From the NCBI RefSeq assembly GCF_040253635.1, contig NZ_JBEJGX010000003.1, positions 1,550,001-1,614,000 on the forward strand: a stretch of 64,000 nt of DNA. The letters run 5' to 3'. The position numbers were made by a program, and so were the translations under genes. Every line of letters begins with the position of its first letter. Within the stretch, counting starts at the first letter, position 1. Positions 29,530-37,039 of the stretch are shown here, piece after piece. The notes under the pieces were generated by a model. That model was not told where the DNA came from and ran no database searches. It was given only the letters and a program-made list of their open reading frames with translations. This DNA comes from Streptomyces sp. Edi2 (GTDB taxonomy: Bacteria; Actinomycetota; Actinomycetes; Streptomycetales; Streptomycetaceae).

Positions 29530-30387
29530 TCAGCTCTTGGCGGGGCCGAAGGCCGGGATGACCGAGCCGTCCTTGTACTTGTCCTCGATGAACTTCTTGA
29601 CCTCGGGCGAGTTCAGGAGCTTGGCCAGCTTCTTGATCCGCGGGTCGCTCTCGTTGCCCTTCTTGACGGCGAGGAAGTTGGCGTAGGGGTTGCCCTTCGC
29701 CTTCTCCAGGGCGAGCGCGTCGGTGGAGGGCTTGAGGTGGGCGCCGATGGCGAAGTTGCCGTTGATGATCGCGGCGTCGACGTCGTCGATGCGCGGCGCG
29801 GTCTGGGCGGCCTCCAGCTCGGTGATCTTGATGCCCTTGTCGTCCTTGACGTCGGTCAGCTTGGCGTCGGAGCCGACGCCGGGCTTGAGGGTGATCACCC
29901 CGTTGTCGGCGAGCAGCTTGAGCGCCCGGCCCTCGTTGGAGGGGTCGTTGGGGACCGAGACGGTGCTGCCGGACTTGAGCTGGGACAGCTTGTCGATCTT
30001 CTTGGAGTAGACCCCCAGCGGCTCGATGAGCACGTTCTGGACGGGCACGATGTGCGTGCCGTTCTCCTTGTTGAAGGTGTCGAGGAACGGCTTGTGCTGG
30101 AAGAAGTTGGCGTCGACCTGGCCGTCGTCGGTGACCTTGTTGGGGATCTTGTAGTCGTTGAACGGCTTGACGACCAGCTTGAGGCCCGCCTTCGCCGCCA
30201 GCTTGTTCTTGACGAAGTCGAGAATGGCGCCGTGCGGAGTGGGGCTCGCGGCGACGACGAGGGGGGCGTTCTTGTCGCCCTTGCCGGTGCTCGCGGTGGT
30301 GTCGGAGGGGGCCGAGCAGGCGCTCGCGCCGAGGGCGACGGCGGAGGCGGCGGCTACGGCGACGGAGATCTTGACGGTGTTGCGCAC
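29530..30387 (-). CDS. metQ: Methionine ABC transporter substrate-binding lipoprotein
   Basis: The product is 285 aa from GTG 30387 (AGAGG site). It has a lipoprotein signal ending ALGASAC and the NlpA/MetQ fold: PLVVAASPTPHGAILDFVK, LVVKPFNDYKIPNKVTDDGQ, ANFFQHKPFLDTF, EPLGVYSKKIDKLSQL, VSVPNDPSNEGRALKLL and DDVDAAIINGNFAIGAHL. It captures methionine outside the membrane for MetI/MetN. It is the last gene of the metN-metI-metQ operon with a 94-bp gap after metI, which may hold a processing or secondary promoter site. Confidence 0.95.
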   Translation of the reverse strand: MRNTVKISVAVAAASAVALGASACSAPSDTTASTGKGDKNAPLVVAASPTPHGAILDFVKNKLAAKAGLKLVVKPFNDYKIPNKVTDDGQVDANFFQHKPFLDTFNKENGTHIVPVQNVLIEPLGVYSKKIDKLSQLKSGSTVSVPNDPSNEGRALKLLADNGVITLKPGVGSDAKLTDVKDDKGIKITELEAAQTAPRIDDVDAAIINGNFAIGAHLKPSTDALALEKAKGNPYANFLAVKKGNESDPRIKKLAKLLNSPEVKKFIEDKYKDGSVIPAFGPAKS

Positions 30388-30481
30388 GAAGAGTGCCTCT
30401 TTCTTGTTGCCACGCGCGCGTTCACGCGTGATGTCCGCCCGGCAAAGGGTCCGGGCTGCGGGGTGGAGCGGTGCTCCGGTA

Positions 30482-31216
30482 TCAGGCGGCCTCGGTAACC
30501 GCGGCCGGTTCCTCGGCACGGGCGCGGCGCAGGCCGACCCGCAGGAAGGAGGTACGGGTGCCGCGCTCGGCGAGCCGGCGGACGACGAGGTCACCGAGCA
30601 GCTGGACGAGGGAGACCAGGACGATCAGCTCCACCACGGTGGCGATCATCAGTGAGGTCTCGTACTGCTGGTAGCCGTAGGTATAGGCGAGGTTGCCCAG
30701 GCCGCCGCCGCCGACCGCACCGGCGATCGCGGAGTAGCCGATCAGCTGGATGACGAGCGTGGTGACGCCCGCGATCAGCGCGGGCAGCGCCTGCGGGAGG
30801 AGCACCTTGAAGATGATGGTCCAGGTGCCGCCGCCCATGGCGTGGGCGGCCTCGACCAGGCCGCCGTCGACCTCACGCAGTGCGGCCTCCACCAGCCGGG
30901 CGAAGAACGGGATGGCGGCGAGGGCCAGCGGGACCACCGCGCCGGTCGGGCCGATCGAGACGCCGACCAGGAGGCGGGTGAACGGGATCAGCACCACGAT
31001 CAGGATCAGGAACGGGAAGGACCGCCCGATGTTCGCGATCCCGCCGAGCACCTTGTTGACCACGACGTTCTGCAGGATGGCGCCCCGCTGGGTCAGGTGC
31101 AGCAGCACACCGACGGGGATGCCGATGAGCACCGCGTAGAACGTCGACCACCACACCATGAAGAGGGTGTCGAGGGTGTTGTCGTACAGCAGCGGCTGCA
31201 TCTCGGTCCAGGTCAC
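30482..31216 (-). CDS. metI: Methionine ABC transporter permease
   Basis: The product is 244 aa from GTG 31216, whose start overlaps the metN stop (GTGA). It has five membrane segments and the BPD_transp_1 EAA loop EAAHAMGGGTWTIIFKVLLPQALPALIAGV, which docks with MetN. GYSAIAGAVGGGGLGNLAY is the MetI signature. A basic C-terminal tail follows. It is translationally coupled to metN. Confidence 0.95.
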   Translation of the reverse strand: MTWTEMQPLLYDNTLDTLFMVWWSTFYAVLIGIPVGVLLHLTQRGAILQNVVVNKVLGGIANIGRSFPFLILIVVLIPFTRLLVGVSIGPTGAVVPLALAAIPFFARLVEAALREVDGGLVEAAHAMGGGTWTIIFKVLLPQALPALIAGVTTLVIQLIGYSAIAGAVGGGGLGNLAYTYGYQQYETSLMIATVVELIVLVSLVQLLGDLVVRRLAERGTRTSFLRVGLRRARAEEPAAVTEAA

Positions 31217-32289
31217 TTGGCACCTTCCTTCTCCAGCGTGGCGCCGGCCGCGACGACGCTCAGCGCGTCATCGACCGCCTGGCCCGCAACATCCGCCACG
31301 TCCACCTGGAGCCCCTGCTCGCGCAGGAAGCCGATGGGCACGACGTTCTCCTCGAAGCGGCCGGGCAGCTCGATGCGCATCCGGCCGACCTGCTTGCCGC
31401 CGACGGTGTCCATGGCGGCGCCGAGGATCGAGATGTCGACGTTGTAGGTGCGCGACAGCTCGGAGATCACCGGGCGGGTGGCGGCCGAGCCGTGGAAGGT
31501 GACGTCGACGACGGTGCGGTCGTCGGCCGACGGTTCGCCGCCGACCGGGAACAGCTCCCTGGCCAGCTCGGAGCCGGGGGTGGCCAGCAGCTCGGCGACG
31601 GTGCCCTGCTCGATCACCCGGCCGTTCTTCATCAGCGCGGCCGAGTCGCAGATCGTCTTGACGACGTCCATCTCGTGCGTGATGAGCACGATGGTCAGGC
31701 CCAGCTTGCGGTTGAGGTCACGCAGCAGCTGGAGGATGGAGCGGGTGGTCTCCGGGTCCAGGGCGCTGGTGGCCTCGTCGGAGAGCAGCACCTTGGGGTC
31801 GCCGGCCAGCGCGCGGGCGATGCCCACGCGCTGCTTCTGGCCGCCGGAGAGCTGGGCGGGGTAGGCCTTGGCCTTGTCGGCGAGGCCGACGAGGTCCAGC
31901 AGCTCCAGCGCCTTGCGGGAGCGCTCACGGCGGTCGACCTTGAGGATCTCCAGCGGCAGCTCGACGTTGTCCTGCACGGTGCGCGAGGACAGCAGGTTGA
32001 AGTGCTGGAAGACCATGCCGATGTGGCTGCGGGCGGCACGCAGCTGGGCGCCGGCGCGCTTGCCGCGCCCGGCGATGGACGTCAGCTCCTGGCCGGCGAC
32101 GGTGACCGTGCCGGAGGTGGGGCGCTCCAGGAGGTTGAGGCAGCGGATGAGGGTGGATTTTCCGGCGCCGCTCTGGCCGATGACGCCGTACACCTCGCCC
32201 TCGCGGACGTGCAGATCGACGCCGTCCAGGGCGGTGACTTCGCGGTCTCCTGAACGGTAGACCTTGGTCAGGCCCGTTGTGGTGATCAC
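31213..32289 (-). CDS. metN: Methionine ABC transporter ATP-binding protein with NIL regulatory domain
   Basis: The product is 358 aa from GTG 32289. ABC motifs: Walker A GQSGAGKST, Q-loop FQHFNLLSS, signature LSGGQKQR, Walker B VLLSDEATSALD and the switch His in THEMD. Residues ~265-345 form the NIL domain (VVDVTFHGSAATRPVISELSRTYNVDISIL), which binds methionine and inhibits transport when internal levels are high. The ribosome-binding site is weak (GGAA). Upstream 5' sequence of about 210 nt contains several inverted repeats and a Cys/Met-rich leader ORF. Confidence 0.96.
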   Translation of the reverse strand: MITTTGLTKVYRSGDREVTALDGVDLHVREGEVYGVIGQSGAGKSTLIRCLNLLERPTSGTVTVAGQELTSIAGRGKRAGAQLRAARSHIGMVFQHFNLLSSRTVQDNVELPLEILKVDRRERSRKALELLDLVGLADKAKAYPAQLSGGQKQRVGIARALAGDPKVLLSDEATSALDPETTRSILQLLRDLNRKLGLTIVLITHEMDVVKTICDSAALMKNGRVIEQGTVAELLATPGSELARELFPVGGEPSADDRTVVDVTFHGSAATRPVISELSRTYNVDISILGAAMDTVGGKQVGRMRIELPGRFEENVVPIGFLREQGLQVDVADVAGQAVDDALSVVAAGATLEKEGAK

Positions 32290-32499
32290 TAGGGAATTCC
32301 GTCACTGTCGAGTGCTCGGCGGCTCGCCCGCCGGGCACGGGGCATTCTTGCGAGTGCGGCAGAGGGGAACGGGGAGCGGCGGCGGGCGCGGGGCCCGGCT
32401 CCGGGTTCCGGTGACGCGGGGCGGCCGGGGGCGTCGGGAGTCCGACGTACGGCTCATGGCAGGGTCTCGCTTCGGGGCGCGAGGCTCAGGCGGGGGCCC
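32290..32499 (-). promoter_or_regulatory. 5' leader of metNIQ with potential attenuator hairpins
   Basis: Between the leader-peptide stop and metN there are short inverted repeats on the minus strand, such as CTCGC/GCGAG (32464-32481 area) and GTCGG/CCGAC (about 32430-32445). No SAM-I, SAM-II or other riboswitch core was recognised. The arrangement is compatible with ribosome-mediated attenuation. Confidence 0.4.
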
Positions 32500-32586
32500 T
32501 CAGCGGTCACACATTCGACACATGCAACGAGCACCGGGCGTCAGGTACGCCTCGGTCGCAGGGGTGCGGTTGCTCGTCGTGGTCAT
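32500..32586 (-). CDS. Putative leader peptide (28 aa) with Cys/Met-rich C-terminus
   Basis: ATG 32586 opens a 28-codon frame starting MTTTSNRTPATEAYL and ending ARCMCRMCDR, so the last nine codons include three Cys and two Met codons. No Shine-Dalgarno sequence precedes it. Instead a TTTACT hexamer ends 8 nt upstream, as expected for a leaderless mRNA. It lies about 210 nt upstream of metN, same strand. Cys-codon-rich leaderless leader peptides act as attenuators in mycobacteria; here the neighbouring operon imports methionine. I infer a sulfur amino-acid sensing leader. Confidence 0.65.
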   Translation of the reverse strand: MTTTSNRTPATEAYLTPGARCMCRMCDR

Positions 32587-32593
32587 GGCGGCA

Positions 32594-32624
32594 AGTAAAC
32601 CAGACAGCGGGATGGCCGGATCAA
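32594..32624 (-). promoter_or_regulatory. Promoter for the metNIQ leader transcript
   Basis: On the minus strand TTGATC is followed after about 19 nt by TTTACT, which ends 8 nt before the leader ATG at 32586. Spacing to the ATG fits a transcript beginning at or next to the start codon. The 19-nt spacer is longer than ideal. Confidence 0.4.
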
Positions 32625-32940
32625 GCCAGTCCGCATGGCGGACACACCTGATCAATCCGTGGACAGGGCCGCACGGGACGCGGGTGACCTCCACCGATCC
32701 GGCCGTGGCCTGCGCGGATGCCGGAGGGAGCGTAGGGGCGAGGACACCCCCGGGCAGTACTTCCGCCCGGTGGGTTGTGGCCAACGCCACGGTCCGGTCC
32801 CGAGGTCATCGCCCCCGCGGTTTCCGCCGCCGGGCGGCCGGCCACGGTGGGGCCGGACGCCGCCACCCGCCCGCCGCCGATTAGCATCGCCCCATGCCCC
32901 ACAACCCCACGGCGCGCAGCCACGTGGCCCGGAGGTCGCG

Positions 32941-33309
32941 GTGATCGACGCGCTGACGATCGCGGTCGCGGTGACCGCTCTCGCCCTCGCCGCCTGGTGC
33001 GGCTTCGCCGCCTTCCGCGACCAGCCGACCAAGGACTGGCACTTCATCGGCATGGCCCTGGTGTCGCTTCTCGGACTGGTCCAACTGGTCGTTGCCGGCG
33101 TGCAGTTGGCGGGTGGAGCGGCACCGGACAAGGGCACCGCGCTCTTTGTCTCGTATCTGCTCGGGGCGGCCGCCTGTGTGCCCGCGACCGGGTTCATGTC
33201 GCTCTCGGAGCGCACCCGCTGGGGTTCGGCCACCGTCGCGGCGGGTGCCGTGGTGCTGGCGGTACTGGAAGTGCGGCTGTTCGACATCTGGGGAGGCGGC
33301 AGTGCCTGA
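32941..33309 (+). CDS. Small integral membrane protein, four predicted helices
   Basis: The product is 122 aa from GTG 32941, with GGAGG immediately upstream. Four hydrophobic segments are visible: ALTIAVAVTALALAAWCGF, FIGMALVSLLGLVQLVVAGVQL, ALFVSYLLGAAACVPATGF and ATVAAGAVVLAVLEV. It overlaps the next membrane gene by 8 nt, so both are probably co-translated. The family is conserved in Streptomyces without known function. The divergent 350-bp upstream region carries the metN leader promoter. Confidence 0.8.
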   Translation: MIDALTIAVAVTALALAAWCGFAAFRDQPTKDWHFIGMALVSLLGLVQLVVAGVQLAGGAAPDKGTALFVSYLLGAAACVPATGFMSLSERTRWGSATVAAGAVVLAVLEVRLFDIWGGGSA

Positions 33310-33760
33310 GACCACGGCAACCACGGCGGCGGACGGCACCGCGGCGACCGCCCCGGCGAGGCGTTCCCTGGGCACCGGCCCCGGGCGCCTGCTGGTCACG
33401 CTCTACGGCATCTTCACCGTCGCGGCCGCCTCCCGCTCGCTCTACCAGCTGATCGCCCAGTTCGACCGGGCTCCGCTGGCATACAGCCTCTCGGCGGTTT
33501 CCGCGGTCGTCTACGGGTTCATCACCTTCTCGCTGGTGCGCGGGGGTGAGGGCGCCCGCCGGGCCGCGATCGCCTGCTGTGCCCTGGAACTGCTCGGGGT
33601 GCTCGGCATCGGCACCTGGACGCTGCTCGACCGGTCCGCTTTCCCCGACGCCACGGTCTGGTCGGACTACGGCATGGGCTACCTCTTCATTCCGGTCATC
33701 CTGCCCGTCACCGGCCTGCTGTGGCTGCGCCGGGCCCGTACAGAGCAGCCCGCCGCCTGA
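33302..33760 (+). CDS. Integral membrane protein, partner of the upstream small membrane gene
   Basis: The product is 152 aa from GTG 33302 with GGGGAGG upstream; the start lies inside the preceding gene (8-nt overlap). After a Thr/Ala-rich cytosolic head come four hydrophobic segments, including LLVTLYGIFTVAAASRSLYQL, PLAYSLSAVSAVVYGFITFSLV, AIACCALELLGVLGIGTWTLL and LFIPVILPVTGLLWL. No recognised catalytic motif. Co-translation suggests a two-protein membrane complex. Confidence 0.8.
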   Translation: MPETTATTAADGTAATAPARRSLGTGPGRLLVTLYGIFTVAAASRSLYQLIAQFDRAPLAYSLSAVSAVVYGFITFSLVRGGEGARRAAIACCALELLGVLGIGTWTLLDRSAFPDATVWSDYGMGYLFIPVILPVTGLLWLRRARTEQPAA

Positions 33761-33790
33761 GGGCGTCCCCCCAGGGAGCCGGAAGGCCGG

Positions 33791-33838
33791 AAGGGGGGTG
33801 TGGGCCCCGGCCGCGCGGCCGGGAGCCACACCCCCCTT
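33791..33838. terminator. Long bidirectional terminator hairpin
   Basis: A 13-bp outer stem (33791-33803 with 33826-33838) contains a further GC inner stem and is followed by TTTC. It separates the convergent membrane and GNAT genes. Confidence 0.82.
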
Positions 33839-33872
33839 TCTCATGCCGGGGCGGCTTCACGCCCGGGCTGCA

Positions 33873-34409
33873 TCACGCCTGGGCGGCGAACTCCCCCTGG
33901 CTCGGTTCGGCGGGCGTCCCCACGGCCTCCGTGCGGAGCTCCTTCTCCAGCGTCACCACGCTCAGCCGGGGGGTGCGCTGCTCGGTGCCCACGGGCGCAT
34001 AGCCGCGGCTGCGGTACAGCCGCAGATTGCCCTCGCTGCGGTGGCCGGTGAACAGGCGGTAGCGGGTGGCCGACCGCTCGGCCGCCAGCCGCGCCTCGAC
34101 GGCGTCCAGCAGCCGCCCGCCCAGGCCGTGCCGCTGCATCCGCGGGTGCACGATGAGCTTGGCTATCCGCGCGGTGCCGTCCTCGTCGACCGTGCCGCGC
34201 ACGGACCCGACCACCTCCTCGCCGAGCCTGGCCACCATGACGCAGCCCTCGCCCAGTTCGGCGCGCAGCGCCTGCAGCGTCTGGGTGAGCGGTTCGATGC
34301 CGTAGTCGTCGTACAGCGCGGCTTCCTGCTGGTAGCAGAGGTACTGGAGTTTGAGGATCTGCTCGGCGTCCTGGTCGGTCGCCGCAGAGATGGTCACGCT
34401 CGTGCCCAT
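33873..34409 (-). CDS. GNAT N-acetyltransferase
   Basis: The product is 178 aa from ATG 34409. GNAT elements are clear: VTISAATDQDAEQILKLQ at the start, strand GSVRGTVDEDGTARIAKLIV followed by HPRMQRHGLGGRLLDAVEARL (acetyl-CoA loop), and EGNLRLYRSRGYAPVG with the terminal TLEKEL. It resembles small-molecule amine acetyltransferases; substrate is unknown. Confidence 0.88.
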   Translation of the reverse strand: MGTSVTISAATDQDAEQILKLQYLCYQQEAALYDDYGIEPLTQTLQALRAELGEGCVMVARLGEEVVGSVRGTVDEDGTARIAKLIVHPRMQRHGLGGRLLDAVEARLAAERSATRYRLFTGHRSEGNLRLYRSRGYAPVGTEQRTPRLSVVTLEKELRTEAVGTPAEPSQGEFAAQA

Positions 34410-34780
34410 GCGCGTATGCCTCCCCTATTCGGTTCGTTGGTCCGGGCGCCGAGGGTGAGAGGGTGCGCCCGGAACGATGTGCCCTGACGGACGGCGCCGT
34501 GGGGTACCCGTCGCCGCCCTGACGTGGCTGACACTGCTTCTTCCGGGTTCCCCGGTATGTGGCAGCGGCAATCTCCGCCGCGAGCATTCTGCGCAGGCAT
34601 ATGGGGCAGACGGAACGGACCGGCACCGAGCTCTCCTGTGACATTCCCAACTCAGATGAGAGTGCTGGGGAGTCAGTGCAGTCGGAGGAGAGCGCAGGGG
34701 AGGTGGTGCCGGTCCGGACTCCGTCACGTCGGCGGTCCGACGCGAAGGGGCCGCACCGAGGCCGTGCCGGGCCCCGATGG
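34410..34780. other. 370-bp region without a convincing gene
   Basis: Upstream of the GNAT start and downstream of the phosphodiesterase stop, both minus strand. A minus frame from 34650 begins with VPVRSVCPICLRRM, resembling half a zinc motif, but it runs without a stop into the GNAT gene in another frame and lacks a second Cys pair. I see no gene here. Confidence 0.5.
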
Positions 34781-35923
34781 TCAGCCCTTGCGGAACTCCG
34801 CGGCCGCCAGCAGCGCGGTGTCGGGGTTGTCGGAGAACAGGCCGTCGATCCCCGTGCCCAGGAGCGCCTTGAAGAAGGGCAGGGAGTCGCCGTAGGCGTT
34901 CGGGTCGGTGCCGCGGCGCAAGTCCGTCGGCAGGAAGGTGTTCTCGTTGCGGACGGTGTAGGGGTGCAGCACCAGTCCGGCGGCGTGCGCGTCCTTGACC
35001 ACGGAGCTGGGCTTGCCGAGCTTGCCGTCGGCGTCCCGGGGGATGATCACGGTCAGGTCCGGGCCGATGCCCTGGGCGAAGCCGGCGAGCCACTTCAGGC
35101 CCTCGGGCTTGACCAGGTCGGCCACGGTGCGCGGGTCACCGGACACCGTGAAGTCCCAGGGCTGGTCCTTGAGCGTGCCCAGCAGGACCACCTTGGGGCA
35201 GTCGACCAGCTTGTCCAGGCGCTGGATGCTGCTCGGCTCGAAGGACTGCAGGAAGTTCGGGGAGTTCTTCCGGTGCCGGCCGTGCGCCCGCAGCGCCTTG
35301 GCCAGCCGCTCCTCCAGGCCGAGGCCGAGCTTCCGGAAGTAGGTGGGGTGCTTGGTCTCGATGTGCAGCCAGACGCGGCGGCCCCGCTTGCGGCCCTCGC
35401 GCTCGGCCCACTGCAGGACCTCCTCGAAGGTCGGCACCTCCCACACGCCGTCGTAGAGGGTGTTGTGCTGGCGGGTGCCCGGTATGCGCTCCTTGGCGCG
35501 CAGGGTCTTGAGCTCGGCGAGCGTGAAGTCCTCGGTGAACCAGCCGGTCAGCTTCACCCCGTCCACGGTCTTGGTGGTCTTGCGGTCCGCGAACTCGGGG
35601 TGCGCGGAGACATCGGTGGTGGCGGTGATGTCGTTCTCGTGACGGCAGACCAGATGCCCGTCCTTGGTGGGGACGAGGTCCTGCTCGATGACGTCCGCGC
35701 CCATGTCGAGGGCGAGTTGGTAGGAGCCGAAGGTGTGCTCGGGGCGGTAGCCGCTGGCGCCGCGGTGGCCGACGATCAGCGGCACCGGCAGTTCCTGGGG
35801 CGCGCCCTCCCGGGCACGGGCGCTCGCGCTCGCCTGGCCGGCTCCGCCGAATACCGCCGCTCCCGCGCCGAGCGCCGCGGCCCCCAGTACCGTCCGTCGT
35901 CCCGGCTGCTGCCGCTTGTGCAT
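34781..35923 (-). CDS. glpQ: Secreted glycerophosphodiester phosphodiesterase
   Basis: The product is 380 aa from ATG 35923 (AAGGAG site, 7-nt spacing). A Tat signal (GRRTVLGAAALGAGAAVFGG...ASA) precedes the GDPD TIM barrel: LIVGHRGASGYRPEHT (catalytic His/Arg/Glu), GADVIEQDLVPTKDGHLVCRHE, WLHIETKHPTYF and LFSDNPDTAL near the end. It hydrolyses glycerophosphodiesters to glycerol-3-phosphate and alcohol outside the cell. In S. coelicolor glpQ genes are PhoP-controlled; PHO-box-like repeats lie upstream here (36071-36114). Confidence 0.94.
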   Translation of the reverse strand: MHKRQQPGRRTVLGAAALGAGAAVFGGAGQASASARAREGAPQELPVPLIVGHRGASGYRPEHTFGSYQLALDMGADVIEQDLVPTKDGHLVCRHENDITATTDVSAHPEFADRKTTKTVDGVKLTGWFTEDFTLAELKTLRAKERIPGTRQHNTLYDGVWEVPTFEEVLQWAEREGRKRGRRVWLHIETKHPTYFRKLGLGLEERLAKALRAHGRHRKNSPNFLQSFEPSSIQRLDKLVDCPKVVLLGTLKDQPWDFTVSGDPRTVADLVKPEGLKWLAGFAQGIGPDLTVIIPRDADGKLGKPSSVVKDAHAAGLVLHPYTVRNENTFLPTDLRRGTDPNAYGDSLPFFKALLGTGIDGLFSDNPDTALLAAAEFRKG

Positions 35924-36070
35924 GCCCACGCTCCTTGTCCGAGGTGTTTTTGTTTGTTCCAGGTGCTTCCGGGTGTTTTCCGGCGTGCGGTGAGGCGTGT
36001 TGCACACCGGCCCACGGAACCAGGCTGATCGTAAGCACGGACGGGTCATGCCGGGGAGACGCCCACCAAC

Positions 36071-36114
36071 ATAGGGGGGAACATGGTGGAAACACACGTC
36101 AACCGTGGGTCAAC
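36071..36114 (-). promoter_or_regulatory. PHO-box-like 11-nt direct repeats upstream of glpQ
   Basis: On the minus strand from 36114 downward, four consecutive 11-nt units read GTTGACCCACG, GTTGACGTGTG, TTTCCACCATG and TTCCCCCCTAT. Streptomycete PhoP binds 11-nt direct repeat units with a GTTCACC-type core. Units 1 and 2 fit well and the later ones are degenerate, which is common. The location, about 150 nt upstream of a phosphodiesterase, supports phosphate control. Confidence 0.55.
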
Positions 36115-36230
36115 TGTGCGTATCGACCTCGTGAACCCGGCGTGCGAGCGGGAGTGACCCGCGAGTATTGTCCTGGGCTGCAGAGTTCTGCGCCCGCTTG
36201 ACGTTGACCAGTCGCGACCCGGAGGGCCCG

Positions 36231-36899
36231 TTGTCCCGCATTGTGCTGAAGGCGATTCTCGGATTCGTCATGCGTGTCCTGTACCGCCCGAAGGTTGAGG
36301 GCATGGAGCGCATTCCGGCGACCGGACCGGTGATCCTGGCCGGCAATCACGTCACCTTCATCGATTCGCTGTTCCTGGGCCTGCTGGTCAAGCGCCCGGT
36401 GTACTTCATCGGCAAGGACGAGTACGTCACCGGCAAGGGCCTCAAGGGCCGGCTGATGGCCTGGTTCTTCACCAGCACCGGCATGGTCCCGGTGGACCGC
36501 GACGGCGGGCACGGCGGGGTCGCAGCGCTGATGACCGGCCGCCGGATCCTGGAGGACGGCAAGGTCTTCGGCATCTACCCCGAGGGCACCCGCTCCCCCG
36601 ACGGCCGTCTCTACCGCGGCCGTACGGGCATCGCCCGGCTCACCCTGATGACCGGCGCGCCCGTCGTCCCGTTCGCGATGATCGGCACGGACAAGGTGCA
36701 GCCCGGCGGCAAGGGCCGCCCGCGCATCGCCCCGGTGACGGTGCGCTTCGGTGAGCCGCTGGACTTCTCCCGCTACGACGGCATGGACCGCGACCGCTAT
36801 GTGCTGCGGGCCGTCACCGACGAGGTGATGAGCGACGTGATGGAGCTGTCCGGCCAGGAGTACGTCGACATCTACGCCACCAAGGCCAGGGCCGCCTGA
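36231..36899 (+). CDS. 1-acyl-sn-glycerol-3-phosphate acyltransferase (PlsC-like)
   Basis: The product is 222 aa from TTG 36231, chosen because GGAGG lies 5-6 nt upstream and no better start exists. Acyltransferase motifs: ILAGNHVTFIDSLFLG (NHxxxxD), STGMVPVDR, VFGIYPEGTRSPDG (EGTR) and GAPVVPFAMIG. It transfers an acyl chain to lysophosphatidic acid in phospholipid synthesis, at the inner membrane face. Streptomyces genomes have several paralogues, so no symbol is assigned. It is divergent from glpQ, with about 300 bp between that contain the PHO-box-like repeats. Confidence 0.92.
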   Translation: MSRIVLKAILGFVMRVLYRPKVEGMERIPATGPVILAGNHVTFIDSLFLGLLVKRPVYFIGKDEYVTGKGLKGRLMAWFFTSTGMVPVDRDGGHGGVAALMTGRRILEDGKVFGIYPEGTRSPDGRLYRGRTGIARLTLMTGAPVVPFAMIGTDKVQPGGKGRPRIAPVTVRFGEPLDFSRYDGMDRDRYVLRAVTDEVMSDVMELSGQEYVDIYATKARAA

Positions 36900-36913
36900 C
36901 CTGCCCTCCACCC

Positions 36914-36956
36914 GCACCACGGGCCCCGTCCGATTTCCGGACGGGGCCCGTGGTGC
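36914..36956. terminator. Strong bidirectional terminator
   Basis: A perfect 19-bp stem (36914-36932 with 36938-36956) and a 5-nt loop ATTTC separate the convergent acyltransferase and nucleotidase genes. Confidence 0.9.
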
Positions 36957-37039
36957 GTGCGGTGCGTGCGGTGCTCCCCCCGGGGGGGCAGCAGGCACTC
37001 GGCCCGCCCGGGGTCAGCAGGCACCCGGCCCGCCCCGGA

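Noticed and set aside
34410..34650. Cys-rich frame starting VPVRSVCPICLRRM
   Set aside because: Only one CxxC, no stop before the GNAT gene, and no conserved partner motif.
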